Assembly: GCA_964540965.1 (NCBI GenBank)
Contig: CAZIOT010000017.1
Span: 1-64,000 of the forward strand
From: JADYZU01 sp964540965
GTDB lineage: Bacteria > Pseudomonadota > Alphaproteobacteria > Rhodobacterales > Rhodobacteraceae
Length of the DNA stretch: 64,000 nt
Reading direction: 5' to 3'
Below are positions 25,069 to 33,507 of this stretch, one piece after another (within the stretch, counting starts at the first letter, position 1; each line of letters starts with the position of its first letter). Below the pieces are notes generated by a model. The model saw only the letters and a program-made list of their open reading frames with translations, was not told the DNA's origin and did not search any database. Both the position numbers and the translations under genes were made by a program.

Positions 25069-25986
25069 CTACGCCTGATCAAACGCCCCCGTCACCCGCC
25101 CCAGCAGCATGAACGCCCTTGCGGTGCGGGTTTCGGACAGGGCGGCGATTTCGCCGTCGGCGGCCTCGGGTTCGAAAGCGGTCAGCATGCGGTCGAACAG
25201 GCGCAGGAAATGGTGCCCGGTGTCGCGAAAGATCGTGTCCTCGCGCATCCGGTTCATGGCGAGCGCAAGGCAGGAGCGGTCGTGGATGCCGCCCAGTTGC
25301 GCCACCGCGCGGCCGCGTTCGCCTTGCGCGAAGCGGCGCCAGATTTCCGGCCGGGCGCGGTCGGGGCGCAGGTCGTCCATATAGATGCCGTCCTGCGACA
25401 GCAGCGTCAGCACGTCCTGCGCCGCATGGATCAGCTGTTTCGCCCGCCGGTCACGCAGGGCGCGGCGCAGCGCGGCAAACCCCTCGCTGTCCTGATCGTT
25501 CTCGGGAAAGTTGAGAGCGCGGACCAGATCGCCGACCGACAGCGGCGGCGCGTCGTCGCCCGGCGCCGGGGCAAGGGCCAGCGACTGCTGTTCCTCGGGC
25601 GGGCGGACCAGCGGTGCCGGACGCGGCGGGGGCGGCGGCGGGGGCGCTGCCGCAGCGGGCGTGCCCGAGACCGCGCCGCGCGCCTGGCGGTCGGCGATGA
25701 TCGCGGCACGCATCGCCTCGACCGCGACCGCCATGCGCCGCGATTCCTCGCGCATGATCCGGGCCGAGCGGACGGCCGTGGCCGCGACCCAGATCATCGC
25801 CACCGGCAGCACGATGACCAGAAGGACAAGGACGCCGCGCAGCCCCTCGGCCCCCGATCCGCCGAACCACAGGATGCCGCCGGTCACCACCAGCCAGAGC
25901 AGGCTGGCCGCGGCCGCCACCGCCTCGACCAGCGTCAGCCGCGGTTCCTCGGGGCGCAGCGGCAATCCGGGGGGGATGTCGGGCAT
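25069..25986 (-). CDS. Conserved membrane protein with proline-rich linker
   Basis: A 305-aa protein: a cytoplasmic N-terminus (MPDIPPGLPLRPEEPRLTLV), two hydrophobic helices (about 25-45 and 53-75), a basic helix with RSARIMREESRRMAVAVEAM, a polyproline linker, then a C-terminal alpha-helical domain from about residue 145 (LSVGDLVRALNFPENDQDSEGF...RRAKQLIHAAQDVLTLLSQDGIYMDDL). The helical domain looks like a conserved Rhodobacterales family of unknown function. It lies 28 nt downstream of greA on the same strand. The ATG at 25986 is chosen because upstream sequence overlaps greA in another frame. Confidence 0.78.
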   Translation of the reverse strand: MPDIPPGLPLRPEEPRLTLVEAVAAAASLLWLVVTGGILWFGGSGAEGLRGVLVLLVIVLPVAMIWVAATAVRSARIMREESRRMAVAVEAMRAAIIADRQARGAVSGTPAAAAPPPPPPPRPAPLVRPPEEQQSLALAPAPGDDAPPLSVGDLVRALNFPENDQDSEGFAALRRALRDRRAKQLIHAAQDVLTLLSQDGIYMDDLRPDRARPEIWRRFAQGERGRAVAQLGGIHDRSCLALAMNRMREDTIFRDTGHHFLRLFDRMLTAFEPEAADGEIAALSETRTARAFMLLGRVTGAFDQA

Positions 25987-26014
25987 GGCGGTTCCCCTGA
26001 CGCGCGGCCCCGGC

Positions 26015-26485
26015 TCAGGAATAGCGGACCGACAGCACTTCGTAGGCGCGCTCGCCGCCGGGGGTGCGGACCTCGACACTGTCGCCCTTGGCCTTGCCGA
26101 TCAGGGCGCGGGCGATGGGCGACTTGATGTTCAGCTTGCCGTTCTCGATGTCGGCCTCGTATTCGCCGACGATCTGCCAGGTCTTTTCCTCGTCGGTATC
26201 CTCGTCCACCAGGGTCACGGTGGCGCCGAACTTGATCGGGCCCGACAGTTTCGCGGTGTCGATGATCTCGGCCAGCGAGATCACGCCCTCAAGCTCCTTG
26301 ATGCGACCCTCGATGAAGCTCTGCTTTTCCTTGGCCGAGGAATATTCCGCGTTCTCGGACAGGTCGCCATGCGAGCGCGCTTCGGCGATGGCGGCGATGA
26401 TCGCCGGGCGTTCCACGGATTTCAGGTGCTTGAGTTCGGCGTCGAGCTTGTCGAACCCGGCACGGGTCAGCGGAATCTTGTCCAT
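26015..26485 (-). CDS. greA: Transcription elongation factor GreA
   Basis: GreA (156 aa) enters the RNA polymerase secondary channel and stimulates cleavage of backtracked transcripts. The N-terminal coiled coil holds the tip acidic pair in EARSHGDLSENAEYSSAKE, and the C-terminal FKBP-like domain has GATVTLVDEDTDEEKTWQIVGEYEAD and SPIARALIGKAKGDSVEV. Length is normal. It is divergent from the ETF-quinone oxidoreductase gene. Confidence 0.97.
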   Translation of the reverse strand: MDKIPLTRAGFDKLDAELKHLKSVERPAIIAAIAEARSHGDLSENAEYSSAKEKQSFIEGRIKELEGVISLAEIIDTAKLSGPIKFGATVTLVDEDTDEEKTWQIVGEYEADIENGKLNIKSPIARALIGKAKGDSVEVRTPGGERAYEVLSVRYS

Positions 26486-26594
26486 GGCGGAACCTTCGGC
26501 GGCGCTTGCAATCGGACGTTCATAAGGCCGCGCGCGCGTGTGAAGTCAAGGGCGGCCATAGGAACCGGCTATTGCGCCGGTCCTGCGCCGCAGC

Positions 26595-26648
26595 GGAAAT
26601 ATTGCCTGCGGCAGGGGCATGGGTTAGTCAGCACGCAAGAATATTTCC
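26595..26648. promoter_or_regulatory. Inverted repeat GGAAATATT...AATATTTCC upstream of ETF-QO
   Basis: Perfect 9-bp arms at 26595-26603 and 26640-26648 are separated by 36 nt and lie 21 nt before the ETF-QO start. Each arm is AT-rich in a GC-rich setting and followed or preceded by an AGCGG. It could be a regulator site with two half-sites or an mRNA hairpin that would affect translation. Confidence 0.4.
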
Positions 26649-26668
26649 CCAGCGGCAAGGGACCGGAC

Positions 26669-28315
26669 ATGACCGTTGAACGCGAGGCAATGGATTATGA
26701 CGTCGTGATCGTCGGCGCGGGCCCTGCGGGCCTGTCCGCGGCGATCCGGCTGAAACAGATCGACCCCGACCTGTCGGTGGTTGTGCTGGAAAAAGGGTCT
26801 GAAGTCGGCGCGCATATCCTGTCGGGCGCGGTGCTTGACCCTTCGGGCCTTGATGCGCTGATCCCCGACTGGAAGGCCAAGGGTGCCCCCGTCACCGTGC
26901 CCGTGACCGAGGACCGCTTCTATGTGCTGGGGCAGGCCGGGCAGATTCGCATTCCGAACCTGCTGATGCCGCCCCTGATGGACAACCACGGCACCTATAT
27001 CGTCAGCATGGGCAATGTCTGCCGCTGGCTGGCCGGTCAGGCTGAGGAACTGGGCGTCGAGATTTTCCCCGGCATGTCCTGTTCGGAAATCGTCTGGGGC
27101 GCGGATGGGCGCGTCCGCGGCGTGGTCGCCGGCGAATTCGGCAAGACCGAGGACGGCCAGCCCGGCCCCGCCTATGAACCGGGGATGGAGCTGAACGGCA
27201 AATACGTCATGCTGGCCGAGGGCGTGCGCGGATCGCTGTCAAAACAGGTGATCGAGAAATTCGGCCTGTCGGCCGGGCACGAGCCGCAGAAATACGGCAT
27301 CGGCATGAAGGAGCTGTGGGAGATCGACCCGGCGAAACACCATCCGGGCCGCGTCACCCATTCGATGGGTTGGCCTCTCGACAACCGCACCGGCGGCGGG
27401 TCGTTCTGCTATCACCTTGACAACAATCAGGTCTATGTCGGCTTTGTCGTCCATCTGAACTATCGCAACCCGTATCTGTCGCCCTATCAGGAATTCCAGC
27501 GCTTCAAGCATCACCCGATGATCGCGGACCTGCTGAAGGGCGGCAAGCGTGTCGCCTATGGCGCCCGCGCCATCACCGAGGGCGGCTGGCAATCGCTGCC
27601 CGATCTGTCGTTCCCCGGCGGCGTCCTCTTGGGTTGCGCTGCGGGCATGGTCAACGTGCCGCGGATCAAGGGCAACCACAACGCCATGCTGTCGGGCATC
27701 GCCGCGGCCGAGGCCGCCGCCGCCGCGATCCATGCCGGGCGCGAGGGGGACAGCCTGACCGAATACGACGCCGCGGTGCGCAGCGGTCCCATCGGCCGCG
27801 ACCTGAAACCGGTGCGCAACGTCAAGCCGCTGTGGTCGAAGCTGGGGCTGGTGGTCGGCATGGGCCTTGGCGGGCTGGACATGTGGCTGAACACCCTCCT
27901 GAAAGTCTCGCCCTTCGGCACGCTGAAACATGGCAAGACCGATGCCCAGGCCACCGGCAGGGCCGCGGATCACAAGCCGATCGACTATCCCAAGGCCGAC
28001 GGGAAACTGTCCTTCGACCGGCTGACCAATGTCAGCTTCAGCTTTACCAACCACGACGAAAACCAGCCGGCGCATCTGCGGCTGAACGACCCGACGATCC
28101 CGATCCGCGTCAACCTGCCGGAATTTGCCGAACCGGCGCAACGCTATTGCCCGGCCGGTGTCTATGAGGTGCTGGACGACGGCGTGGAAAAGCGGTTCCA
28201 GATCAATTTCCAGAACTGCGTCCACTGCAAGACCTGCGACATCAAGGATCCGTCGCAGAACATCACCTGGACCGTGCCGCAGGGCGGCGACGGGCCGAAT
28301 TACCCGAACATGTGA
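26669..28315 (+). CDS. Electron transfer flavoprotein-ubiquinone oxidoreductase
   Basis: ETF-QO (548 aa) passes electrons from reduced ETF (fed by acyl-CoA and other dehydrogenases) to ubiquinone at the inner membrane. The FAD motif VVIVGAGPAGLSAAIRLK opens the protein; GAHILSGAVL and CAAGMVNVPRIKGNHNAM are typical. The C-terminal 4Fe-4S cluster ligands are in CPAGVYE and CVHCKTCDIKDPSQN, close to the end as in mitochondrial ETF dehydrogenase. The ATG at 26669 gives MTVEREAMDYDVVIVG. It would serve the acyl-CoA dehydrogenase encoded at 17.8 kb, among others. Confidence 0.96.
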   Translation: MTVEREAMDYDVVIVGAGPAGLSAAIRLKQIDPDLSVVVLEKGSEVGAHILSGAVLDPSGLDALIPDWKAKGAPVTVPVTEDRFYVLGQAGQIRIPNLLMPPLMDNHGTYIVSMGNVCRWLAGQAEELGVEIFPGMSCSEIVWGADGRVRGVVAGEFGKTEDGQPGPAYEPGMELNGKYVMLAEGVRGSLSKQVIEKFGLSAGHEPQKYGIGMKELWEIDPAKHHPGRVTHSMGWPLDNRTGGGSFCYHLDNNQVYVGFVVHLNYRNPYLSPYQEFQRFKHHPMIADLLKGGKRVAYGARAITEGGWQSLPDLSFPGGVLLGCAAGMVNVPRIKGNHNAMLSGIAAAEAAAAAIHAGREGDSLTEYDAAVRSGPIGRDLKPVRNVKPLWSKLGLVVGMGLGGLDMWLNTLLKVSPFGTLKHGKTDAQATGRAADHKPIDYPKADGKLSFDRLTNVSFSFTNHDENQPAHLRLNDPTIPIRVNLPEFAEPAQRYCPAGVYEVLDDGVEKRFQINFQNCVHCKTCDIKDPSQNITWTVPQGGDGPNYPNM

Positions 28316-28320
28316 TGTAG

Positions 28321-28761
28321 GTGCGCGAGGAAATCCGCGCCGCCCTGATTGCCCATGCCGGTGTGCGCGACCTGTCGCCGAAGGCCGAGGCCGACATCTT
28401 CGGCAGCCTCCGCCTCGCCGGCGACGATGCGTCCGAATTCCTTGACTGGATGGCCGACCGCTTTGGCACGGATTTCAGCGGCTTTGTCGCCGAACTGCAT
28501 GTCAACCTGAACGAACCGCCCATATTCCGGCATTGGCGCGCGGTCGGCCCGGACGGGCGGAGGCTGCCCGACCTGCCGATCAGCCTTGACGATCTGGCCC
28601 GCGCCGCACGCGACGGGCGCTGGAGCTATCCCTATCCGCCCTACAGCATCCAGCGGCCACATGCCCGGTGGCATCTGGCCGACGTCGCGCTTGTGGCAGC
28701 GGTGATCGTTGTCGCAATTGCCCTGCTGCTCACCCTTCTGCCACCTCCCCCGAACATGTGA
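28321..28761 (+). CDS. DUF1493-like acyl-carrier-type protein with C-terminal membrane helix
   Basis: A 146-aa protein whose N-terminal ~75 residues (LSPKAEADIFGSLRLAGDDASEFLDWMADRFG) resemble the four-helix acyl-carrier-like DUF1493 family; no phosphopantetheine Ser is evident in a DSL motif, with DDAS in its place. The middle is Trp/Tyr/Pro-rich (WSYPYPPYSIQRP) and the end is one membrane helix (VALVAAVIVVAIALLLTLL). It starts with GTG 5 nt after the ETF-QO stop, so it is cotranscribed. Assignment by pattern only. Confidence 0.68.
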   Translation: MREEIRAALIAHAGVRDLSPKAEADIFGSLRLAGDDASEFLDWMADRFGTDFSGFVAELHVNLNEPPIFRHWRAVGPDGRRLPDLPISLDDLARAARDGRWSYPYPPYSIQRPHARWHLADVALVAAVIVVAIALLLTLLPPPPNM

Positions 28762-28762
28762 A

Positions 28763-28793
28763 CGCGGGAAACCGCCATCGGCGGCTTCTCGCG
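28763..28793 (+). terminator. Hairpin after the ETF-QO operon
   Basis: A 14-bp stem (28763-28776 with 28780-28793, one mismatch and one G-T pair) with an ATC loop directly follows the DUF1493-like stop. A short TTCTC sits in the 3' arm rather than a clean T tail, so termination is possible but not certain. Confidence 0.4.
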
Positions 28794-28861
28794 CGGGGCG
28801 TGCATTGCGGCGGGCGGCGGCGGCCCCTACTCTGCCCTGCGGACAGACAGGGGCGTTCGGG

Positions 28862-30550
28862 ATGATGCGGGTGGGGCGGGTTTCGGTTCTGGCGGCGGCA
28901 CTCGCGGCCGCGTTGACGGCGGTCCCGGCACGGGCCGAGCCCGATGCCGGCGCCTATCTGGCGGCGCGCGCGGCGCTGCGGTCGGGCGATTTCACCGGCG
29001 CCGCCACCTATCTTCTGACCGCCATCGTCGCCGATCCCGACAATCCGGCGCTGGTGAACAGCGCGCTCGCCGCCTATGTCGGCACCGGCCAGATCGGCGC
29101 CGCGGCGCCGCTGGCCGAACGCGCCATTGCCGAGGGCTGGCGCAGCCAACTGGCCAACATGGTCCATGTCGCGACGCTGACGGAAGCCGGCGACTGGGCC
29201 GGCATCCTTGCCGATCTCGACGCCGGCCGTTCGGTCAGCCAGCTGACCGACGGGCTGACGCGTGGCTGGGCCCTGATCGGGGCGGGCGACATACAGGCGG
29301 GGCTTGCCGCCTTTGATGCGGTTGCCGACACCCGCGGCATGCGGCCCTTCGGCCTGTACCTCAAGGCGCTCGCCCTTGCCTCGGCCGGTGATTACGAAGG
29401 CGCCGACGCGATCTTTGCCATGGCCCCGGAACAGGGCATGATCCGTTCGCGCCGTTCGGTCCTGGCCCATGCCCAGGTGCTAAGCCAGCTTGGCCGCGCC
29501 GGCGATGCCGTGGCACTGATCGACGCGAGTTTTCCGGGTGGCGCCGATCCGGTGCTTGACGCCTTGCGCAGCCGCCTTGCCGCCGGTGAAACCGTGCCCT
29601 GGACCTTTGTCCGCAACGCCCGCGACGGGCTGGCCGAGACCTATTACACCGTCGCCGGCGCCATCGTCGACGAGACCGAGGATTCCAACGTCCTGTTCCA
29701 CGGCCGCATCGCCCTTGCCCTGCGCCCCGACTTTACCGAGGCGCGGCTGCTGGTGGCGCAGATCCTCGACCGGCTTGAACAATACGACCTTGCCCGCGCC
29801 GCCTTTGCCGAAATCCCGCCCGACGACCCGGCCTTTGCCGTCGCCGAACTGGGCCGGGCCGAGGCCCTGCGCAAGCTGGGCGAACTGTCGGCCGGGACCG
29901 AGGTTCTGGACCGCCTTGCCCGCGACCGGCCCGATTTCTTGCCGGCACAGATCCGGCTGGCCGATTTCCTGCGGCTGGGCGAGCGGACGGACGAGGCGAT
30001 CGCCGCCTATGACCGCGCCATCGCCCTGACCCCCGCCGGCGACCCGACGCTGTGGAGGCTGTATTACGCCCGCGGCACCCTGGCGTTCCGCCAGGACGAC
30101 TGGACCGCCGCCGAGGCCGATTTCACCCGCGCGCTGGACCTGTCGCCCGACCAGCCCGCGGTGCTCAATTTCTACGGCTATTCGCTGCTGGAACGCGGCG
30201 AGAAGCTGGATCAGGCGCTCGAGATGGTCCGCCGCGCCACCGATGCCGATCCGCAGAACGGCGCCATCGTCGATTCGCTTGGCTGGGCCTATTACCGGCT
30301 GGGGCGCCTGCCCGAAGCGGTCGAGACGCTGGAACGCGCCGTGGCGCTGGAACCGGGCGATGCCACGATCAACGACCATCTGGGCGACGCCTATTGGGCC
30401 GTCGGCCGCGCACGCGAGGCGCGGTTCCAGTGGAGCCGGGCGCTGTCCTTCGACCCGGCCGAAGCCGATGCCGAGCGGATCCGCGCCAAGTTAGACCACG
30501 GGCTTCTGGACGCGGCGCAGCCGGTGGACATGGCGGGATCCGGTGGATAG
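28862..30550 (+). CDS. Exported tetratricopeptide repeat protein
   Basis: A 562-aa protein with a Sec signal peptide (VLAAALAAALTAVPARA, cleavage near residue 25) followed by TPR-type helical repeats along its whole length, clearest in the C-terminal half: PTLWRLYYARGTLAFRQDDW, QPAVLNFYGYSLLERGEKLD, GAIVDSLGWAYYRLGRLPEA and INDHLGDAYWAVGRAREARF. It is probably periplasmic or outer-membrane-associated and acts as a protein-binding scaffold. ispE starts 8 nt before its end, so the two are coupled. Two adjacent ATGs (28862, 28865) can start it. Confidence 0.9.
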   Translation: MMRVGRVSVLAAALAAALTAVPARAEPDAGAYLAARAALRSGDFTGAATYLLTAIVADPDNPALVNSALAAYVGTGQIGAAAPLAERAIAEGWRSQLANMVHVATLTEAGDWAGILADLDAGRSVSQLTDGLTRGWALIGAGDIQAGLAAFDAVADTRGMRPFGLYLKALALASAGDYEGADAIFAMAPEQGMIRSRRSVLAHAQVLSQLGRAGDAVALIDASFPGGADPVLDALRSRLAAGETVPWTFVRNARDGLAETYYTVAGAIVDETEDSNVLFHGRIALALRPDFTEARLLVAQILDRLEQYDLARAAFAEIPPDDPAFAVAELGRAEALRKLGELSAGTEVLDRLARDRPDFLPAQIRLADFLRLGERTDEAIAAYDRAIALTPAGDPTLWRLYYARGTLAFRQDDWTAAEADFTRALDLSPDQPAVLNFYGYSLLERGEKLDQALEMVRRATDADPQNGAIVDSLGWAYYRLGRLPEAVETLERAVALEPGDATINDHLGDAYWAVGRAREARFQWSRALSFDPAEADAERIRAKLDHGLLDAAQPVDMAGSGG

Positions 30551-31397
30551 GGGCTTTGCCCCGGCCAAGGTCAATCTTGCCCTGCATGTCACGGGGCAAA
30601 GGGCCGACGGCTATCACCTGCTTGATTCGCTGGTGGTGTTCGGCGGTCTGGGCGATCAGGTCTCGGCGACGCCATCGCGCGACCTGACGCTTGCGGTCAC
30701 CGGCCCCTTCGCGGCCGGGGTGCCCTCGGACGACCGCAATCTGGTGCTGAAGGCCGCCCATGCGCTGGCCGCGGCGCGCGGCGTCAGCGCCGGCGCCAGC
30801 CTGCGCCTGACCAAGGCCCTGCCCCATGCCGCGGGCATCGGCGGCGGTTCGTCGGATGCGGCGGCGGCGATCCGCCTTCTTGCCACCCTGTGGAAGGTGC
30901 CGCCGCTTGACCCCGGCGATGCGGCGGTCCGCGCGCTGGGTGCCGATGTGCCGGTCTGCCTTGCCGCGCCCGCGCCGCAATGGATGGCCGGCACCGGCGA
31001 ACGTCTGGCGCCGTGGCCTGCCTTGCCCGGCGCCGCGCTGGTGCTGGTCAACCCGCGGCTCGACCTGCCGACGCGCGAGGTCTTTGCCGGGCTAGGCCGC
31101 CGCGACAACCCGCCCCTGACGGCACCGCCCGAAAATGGCGGCTTCGATGCCTTCGCCGGCTGGCTTGCCGCCCAGCGCAACGACATGGAGCCGGCGGCCA
31201 TCGCCATCGCCCCGCCGGTCGCCGCCGTGCTGGCCCGGCTTTCCGCCGCCCCCGGCGTGGCCCTGGCGCGAATGTCGGGATCGGGGGCAACCTGCTATGG
31301 CCTCTGCCGCGACCTTGCCACGGCGAAACGGGTGGCCAAGGCGATCCAGATCGCCGAACAGGGCTGGTGGGTGGCGCCGATGCCGGTTCTGGGCTGA
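30543..31397 (+). CDS. ispE: 4-diphosphocytidyl-2-C-methyl-D-erythritol kinase
   Basis: IspE (284 aa) phosphorylates CDP-methylerythritol in the MEP route to isopentenyl diphosphate. The GHMP kinase motifs are present: FAPAKVNLALHVTGQRADGYH at the N-terminus, the ATP loop PHAAGIGGGSSDAAAA (about residues 95-110) and the C-terminal ARMSGSGATCYGL. The start is GTG at 30543, overlapping the TPR gene by 8 nt. It supplies precursors for the prenyl chain used by UbiA. Confidence 0.96.
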   Translation: MDRGFAPAKVNLALHVTGQRADGYHLLDSLVVFGGLGDQVSATPSRDLTLAVTGPFAAGVPSDDRNLVLKAAHALAAARGVSAGASLRLTKALPHAAGIGGGSSDAAAAIRLLATLWKVPPLDPGDAAVRALGADVPVCLAAPAPQWMAGTGERLAPWPALPGAALVLVNPRLDLPTREVFAGLGRRDNPPLTAPPENGGFDAFAGWLAAQRNDMEPAAIAIAPPVAAVLARLSAAPGVALARMSGSGATCYGLCRDLATAKRVAKAIQIAEQGWWVAPMPVLG

Positions 31398-31475
31398 CGG
31401 CGGGGCGCGGGCGCCGCCGTCCGAATTCTCATCCTGGCACAAATGCCCCGGGCTGCGGCGGGCTGACCCCGCCGC
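31397..31475. terminator. Two hairpins between convergent ispE and prpE
   Basis: ACGGCGG (31397-31403) pairs with CCGCCGT (31414-31420), beginning at the last base of ispE. GCGGCGGG (31455-31462) pairs with CCCGCCGC (31468-31475) just before the end of prpE. They can end transcription from either side of this convergent junction. Confidence 0.45.
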
Positions 31476-31491
31476 TTATGCCCCAAGCGCC

Positions 31492-33390
31492 TCAGGCCTG
31501 CGCGCCGGCGTAGCCGATGGTCTCCAGAGCCGCGCGGATTTCGTCCAGCACCGCCGGGTCGTCGATGGTGGCCGGGGTGCGGAACGGTTCGCCATCGGCG
31601 ATCTTGCCCATGGTGGCGCGCAGGATCTTGCCCGAGCGGGTCTTGGGCAGCCGGTCCACCACCACGGCGCGCTTGAAATCGGCGACCGGGCCGATGGTCG
31701 TGCGGACGCGCTGCACGACCTCGGCCACGATCACCGCGGGATCGCGGGCGCAGCCGCGGTTGAGGCACAGGAACCCCACCGGCACCTGCCCCTTCAGCGC
31801 ATCCGCCGCGCCGATCACCGCGCATTCGGCGACATCGGGGTGGCCCGCCAGCACCTCTTCCATCGCGCCGGTCGACAGGCGATGGCCGGCGACATTGATC
31901 ACGTCATCGGTGCGCGCCATGATCCACAGATAGCCGTCCTCGTCCTTCACCCCGGCATCGCCGGTCTCGTAATAGCCGGGGAAGGTGGTGAGATAGGACT
32001 TGCGAAAGCGGTCATCGGCATTCCACAGCGTCGACAGCGTGCCCGGCGGCAAGGGCAGGCGGATGGCGATGGCGCCAAGGGTGCCGGGTGCCACCTCGTG
32101 CCCGGCCTCGTCCAGCACATGCACGTCATAGCCCGGCATCGGCACGGTGGGCGAGCCGACCCGCACCGGCAGCGCGCCAAGCCCCAGGGGATTGCCGGCG
32201 ATGCACCAGCCGGTTTCGGTCTGCCACCAATGGTCGATGACCGGCACCGAGAGCTTGGCCTCGGCCCAGCGGATGGTGTCGGGGTCGGCGCGTTCGCCGG
32301 CCAGAAACAGCGCCCGCAGCGAGGACAGGTCGTATTTGCCGACCAGAACCCCTTCGGGGTCGTCGCGCTTGATCGCGCGAAAGGCGGTGGGCGCGGTGAA
32401 AAGGACGCTGACCCCATGTTCCGCGATCACCCGCCAGAAGGCGCCGGCGTCCGGGGTGCCCACCGGCTTGCCCTCGTAGATCACGGTCGTGCAGCCGTGG
32501 ATCAGCGGCGCATAGCAGATATAGGAATGGCCGACGACCCAGCCCACGTCCGATGCCGCCCAGAACACCTCGCCCGGTTTCACGCCGTATAGCGCGTCCA
32601 TGGTCCAGTCGAGCGCCACCAGATGCCCGGCGGTCGGCCGCACCACGCCCTTGGGCTGGCCAGTGGTGCCCGAGGTATAAAGGATGTAGGCCGGATGGTT
32701 GCCCTCGACCGGGACGCAATCCGCCGGTTCCACCCCATACTGGAACGAATGCCAGGCCAGATCGCGGCCGGGGGTCAGCTGCGCCACCTCCTGCTCGCGT
32801 TGCAGGATGACGCAGAAATCGGGCTTGTGCGTGGCAAGGTCGATGGCGGCGTCAAGGAGCGGCTTGTAATGCACCACCCGCCCCGGCTCGATCCCGCAGC
32901 TTGCGGCCAGGATCGCCCTGGGCTTGGCATCGTCGATGCGGACGGCGAGTTCCGGCGCCGCAAAGCCGCCGAACACCACCGAATGGATGGCGCCCAGACG
33001 GGCGCAGGCCAGCATCGCCTCGACCGCCTCGGGCACCATCGGCATGTAGATGATGACGCGGTCGCCCTTGCCGATGCCCTGCGCCTTCAGCGCCCCGGCC
33101 AGAGTGGCGACGCGGGTCTGCAGTTCGGCATAGGTCAGCGTCCGTTTCGAATGGGTCAGCGGGCTGTCGTGGATGATCGCCAGCCGGTCGCCGTGGCCGG
33201 CGGCGACGTGGCGGTCAACCGCGTTCCAGCAGGTGTTGACCAGGGCGTCGGCGAACCATTCGTTGAACGGGTCCCGTTCGGCGAACAGCGCGCGCGTCGG
33301 TTTCCGGTCCCAGTCGATGGCTTCGGCCTTTTCCATCCAGAAAGCCTCGGAATCGGCCGCCCAGCGGTCGTATTCCTCACGGTATCCCAT
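31492..33390 (-). CDS. prpE: Propionyl-CoA synthetase
   Basis: A 632-aa AMP-forming acyl-CoA synthetase. The P-loop is YILYTSGTTGQPKGVVRPTAGH, later motifs are DHWWQTETGW, YETGDAG and the acetyltransferase-target lysine region LPKTRSGKILRATM. The combination MGYREEYDRWAADSEAFW and GVVRPTAGHLVALDWTM fits PrpE rather than acetyl-CoA synthetase. It activates propionate, whose CoA ester can pass to methylmalonyl-CoA; the epimerase gene lies at 46.5 kb. The start at 33390 is chosen over 33399 because GGGAG lies 9 nt upstream of it. Confidence 0.93.
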   Translation of the reverse strand: MGYREEYDRWAADSEAFWMEKAEAIDWDRKPTRALFAERDPFNEWFADALVNTCWNAVDRHVAAGHGDRLAIIHDSPLTHSKRTLTYAELQTRVATLAGALKAQGIGKGDRVIIYMPMVPEAVEAMLACARLGAIHSVVFGGFAAPELAVRIDDAKPRAILAASCGIEPGRVVHYKPLLDAAIDLATHKPDFCVILQREQEVAQLTPGRDLAWHSFQYGVEPADCVPVEGNHPAYILYTSGTTGQPKGVVRPTAGHLVALDWTMDALYGVKPGEVFWAASDVGWVVGHSYICYAPLIHGCTTVIYEGKPVGTPDAGAFWRVIAEHGVSVLFTAPTAFRAIKRDDPEGVLVGKYDLSSLRALFLAGERADPDTIRWAEAKLSVPVIDHWWQTETGWCIAGNPLGLGALPVRVGSPTVPMPGYDVHVLDEAGHEVAPGTLGAIAIRLPLPPGTLSTLWNADDRFRKSYLTTFPGYYETGDAGVKDEDGYLWIMARTDDVINVAGHRLSTGAMEEVLAGHPDVAECAVIGAADALKGQVPVGFLCLNRGCARDPAVIVAEVVQRVRTTIGPVADFKRAVVVDRLPKTRSGKILRATMGKIADGEPFRTPATIDDPAVLDEIRAALETIGYAGAQA

Positions 33391-33507
33391 GGCATACACT
33401 CCCTCGCTGCCTGCCCTTTAGTGCGCCTCATGATAATCATGCAACGGATTTCACGCCGCCTGCGACATGATTGCGCTAAACGGGCAGGCCGGGCGCAAGG
33501 ATGTTGC

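Noticed and set aside
25511..26668. Upstream extension of the ETF-QO frame opposite greA
   Set aside because: It overlaps the certain greA gene; ETF-QO proteins start at the FAD motif close to 26669.
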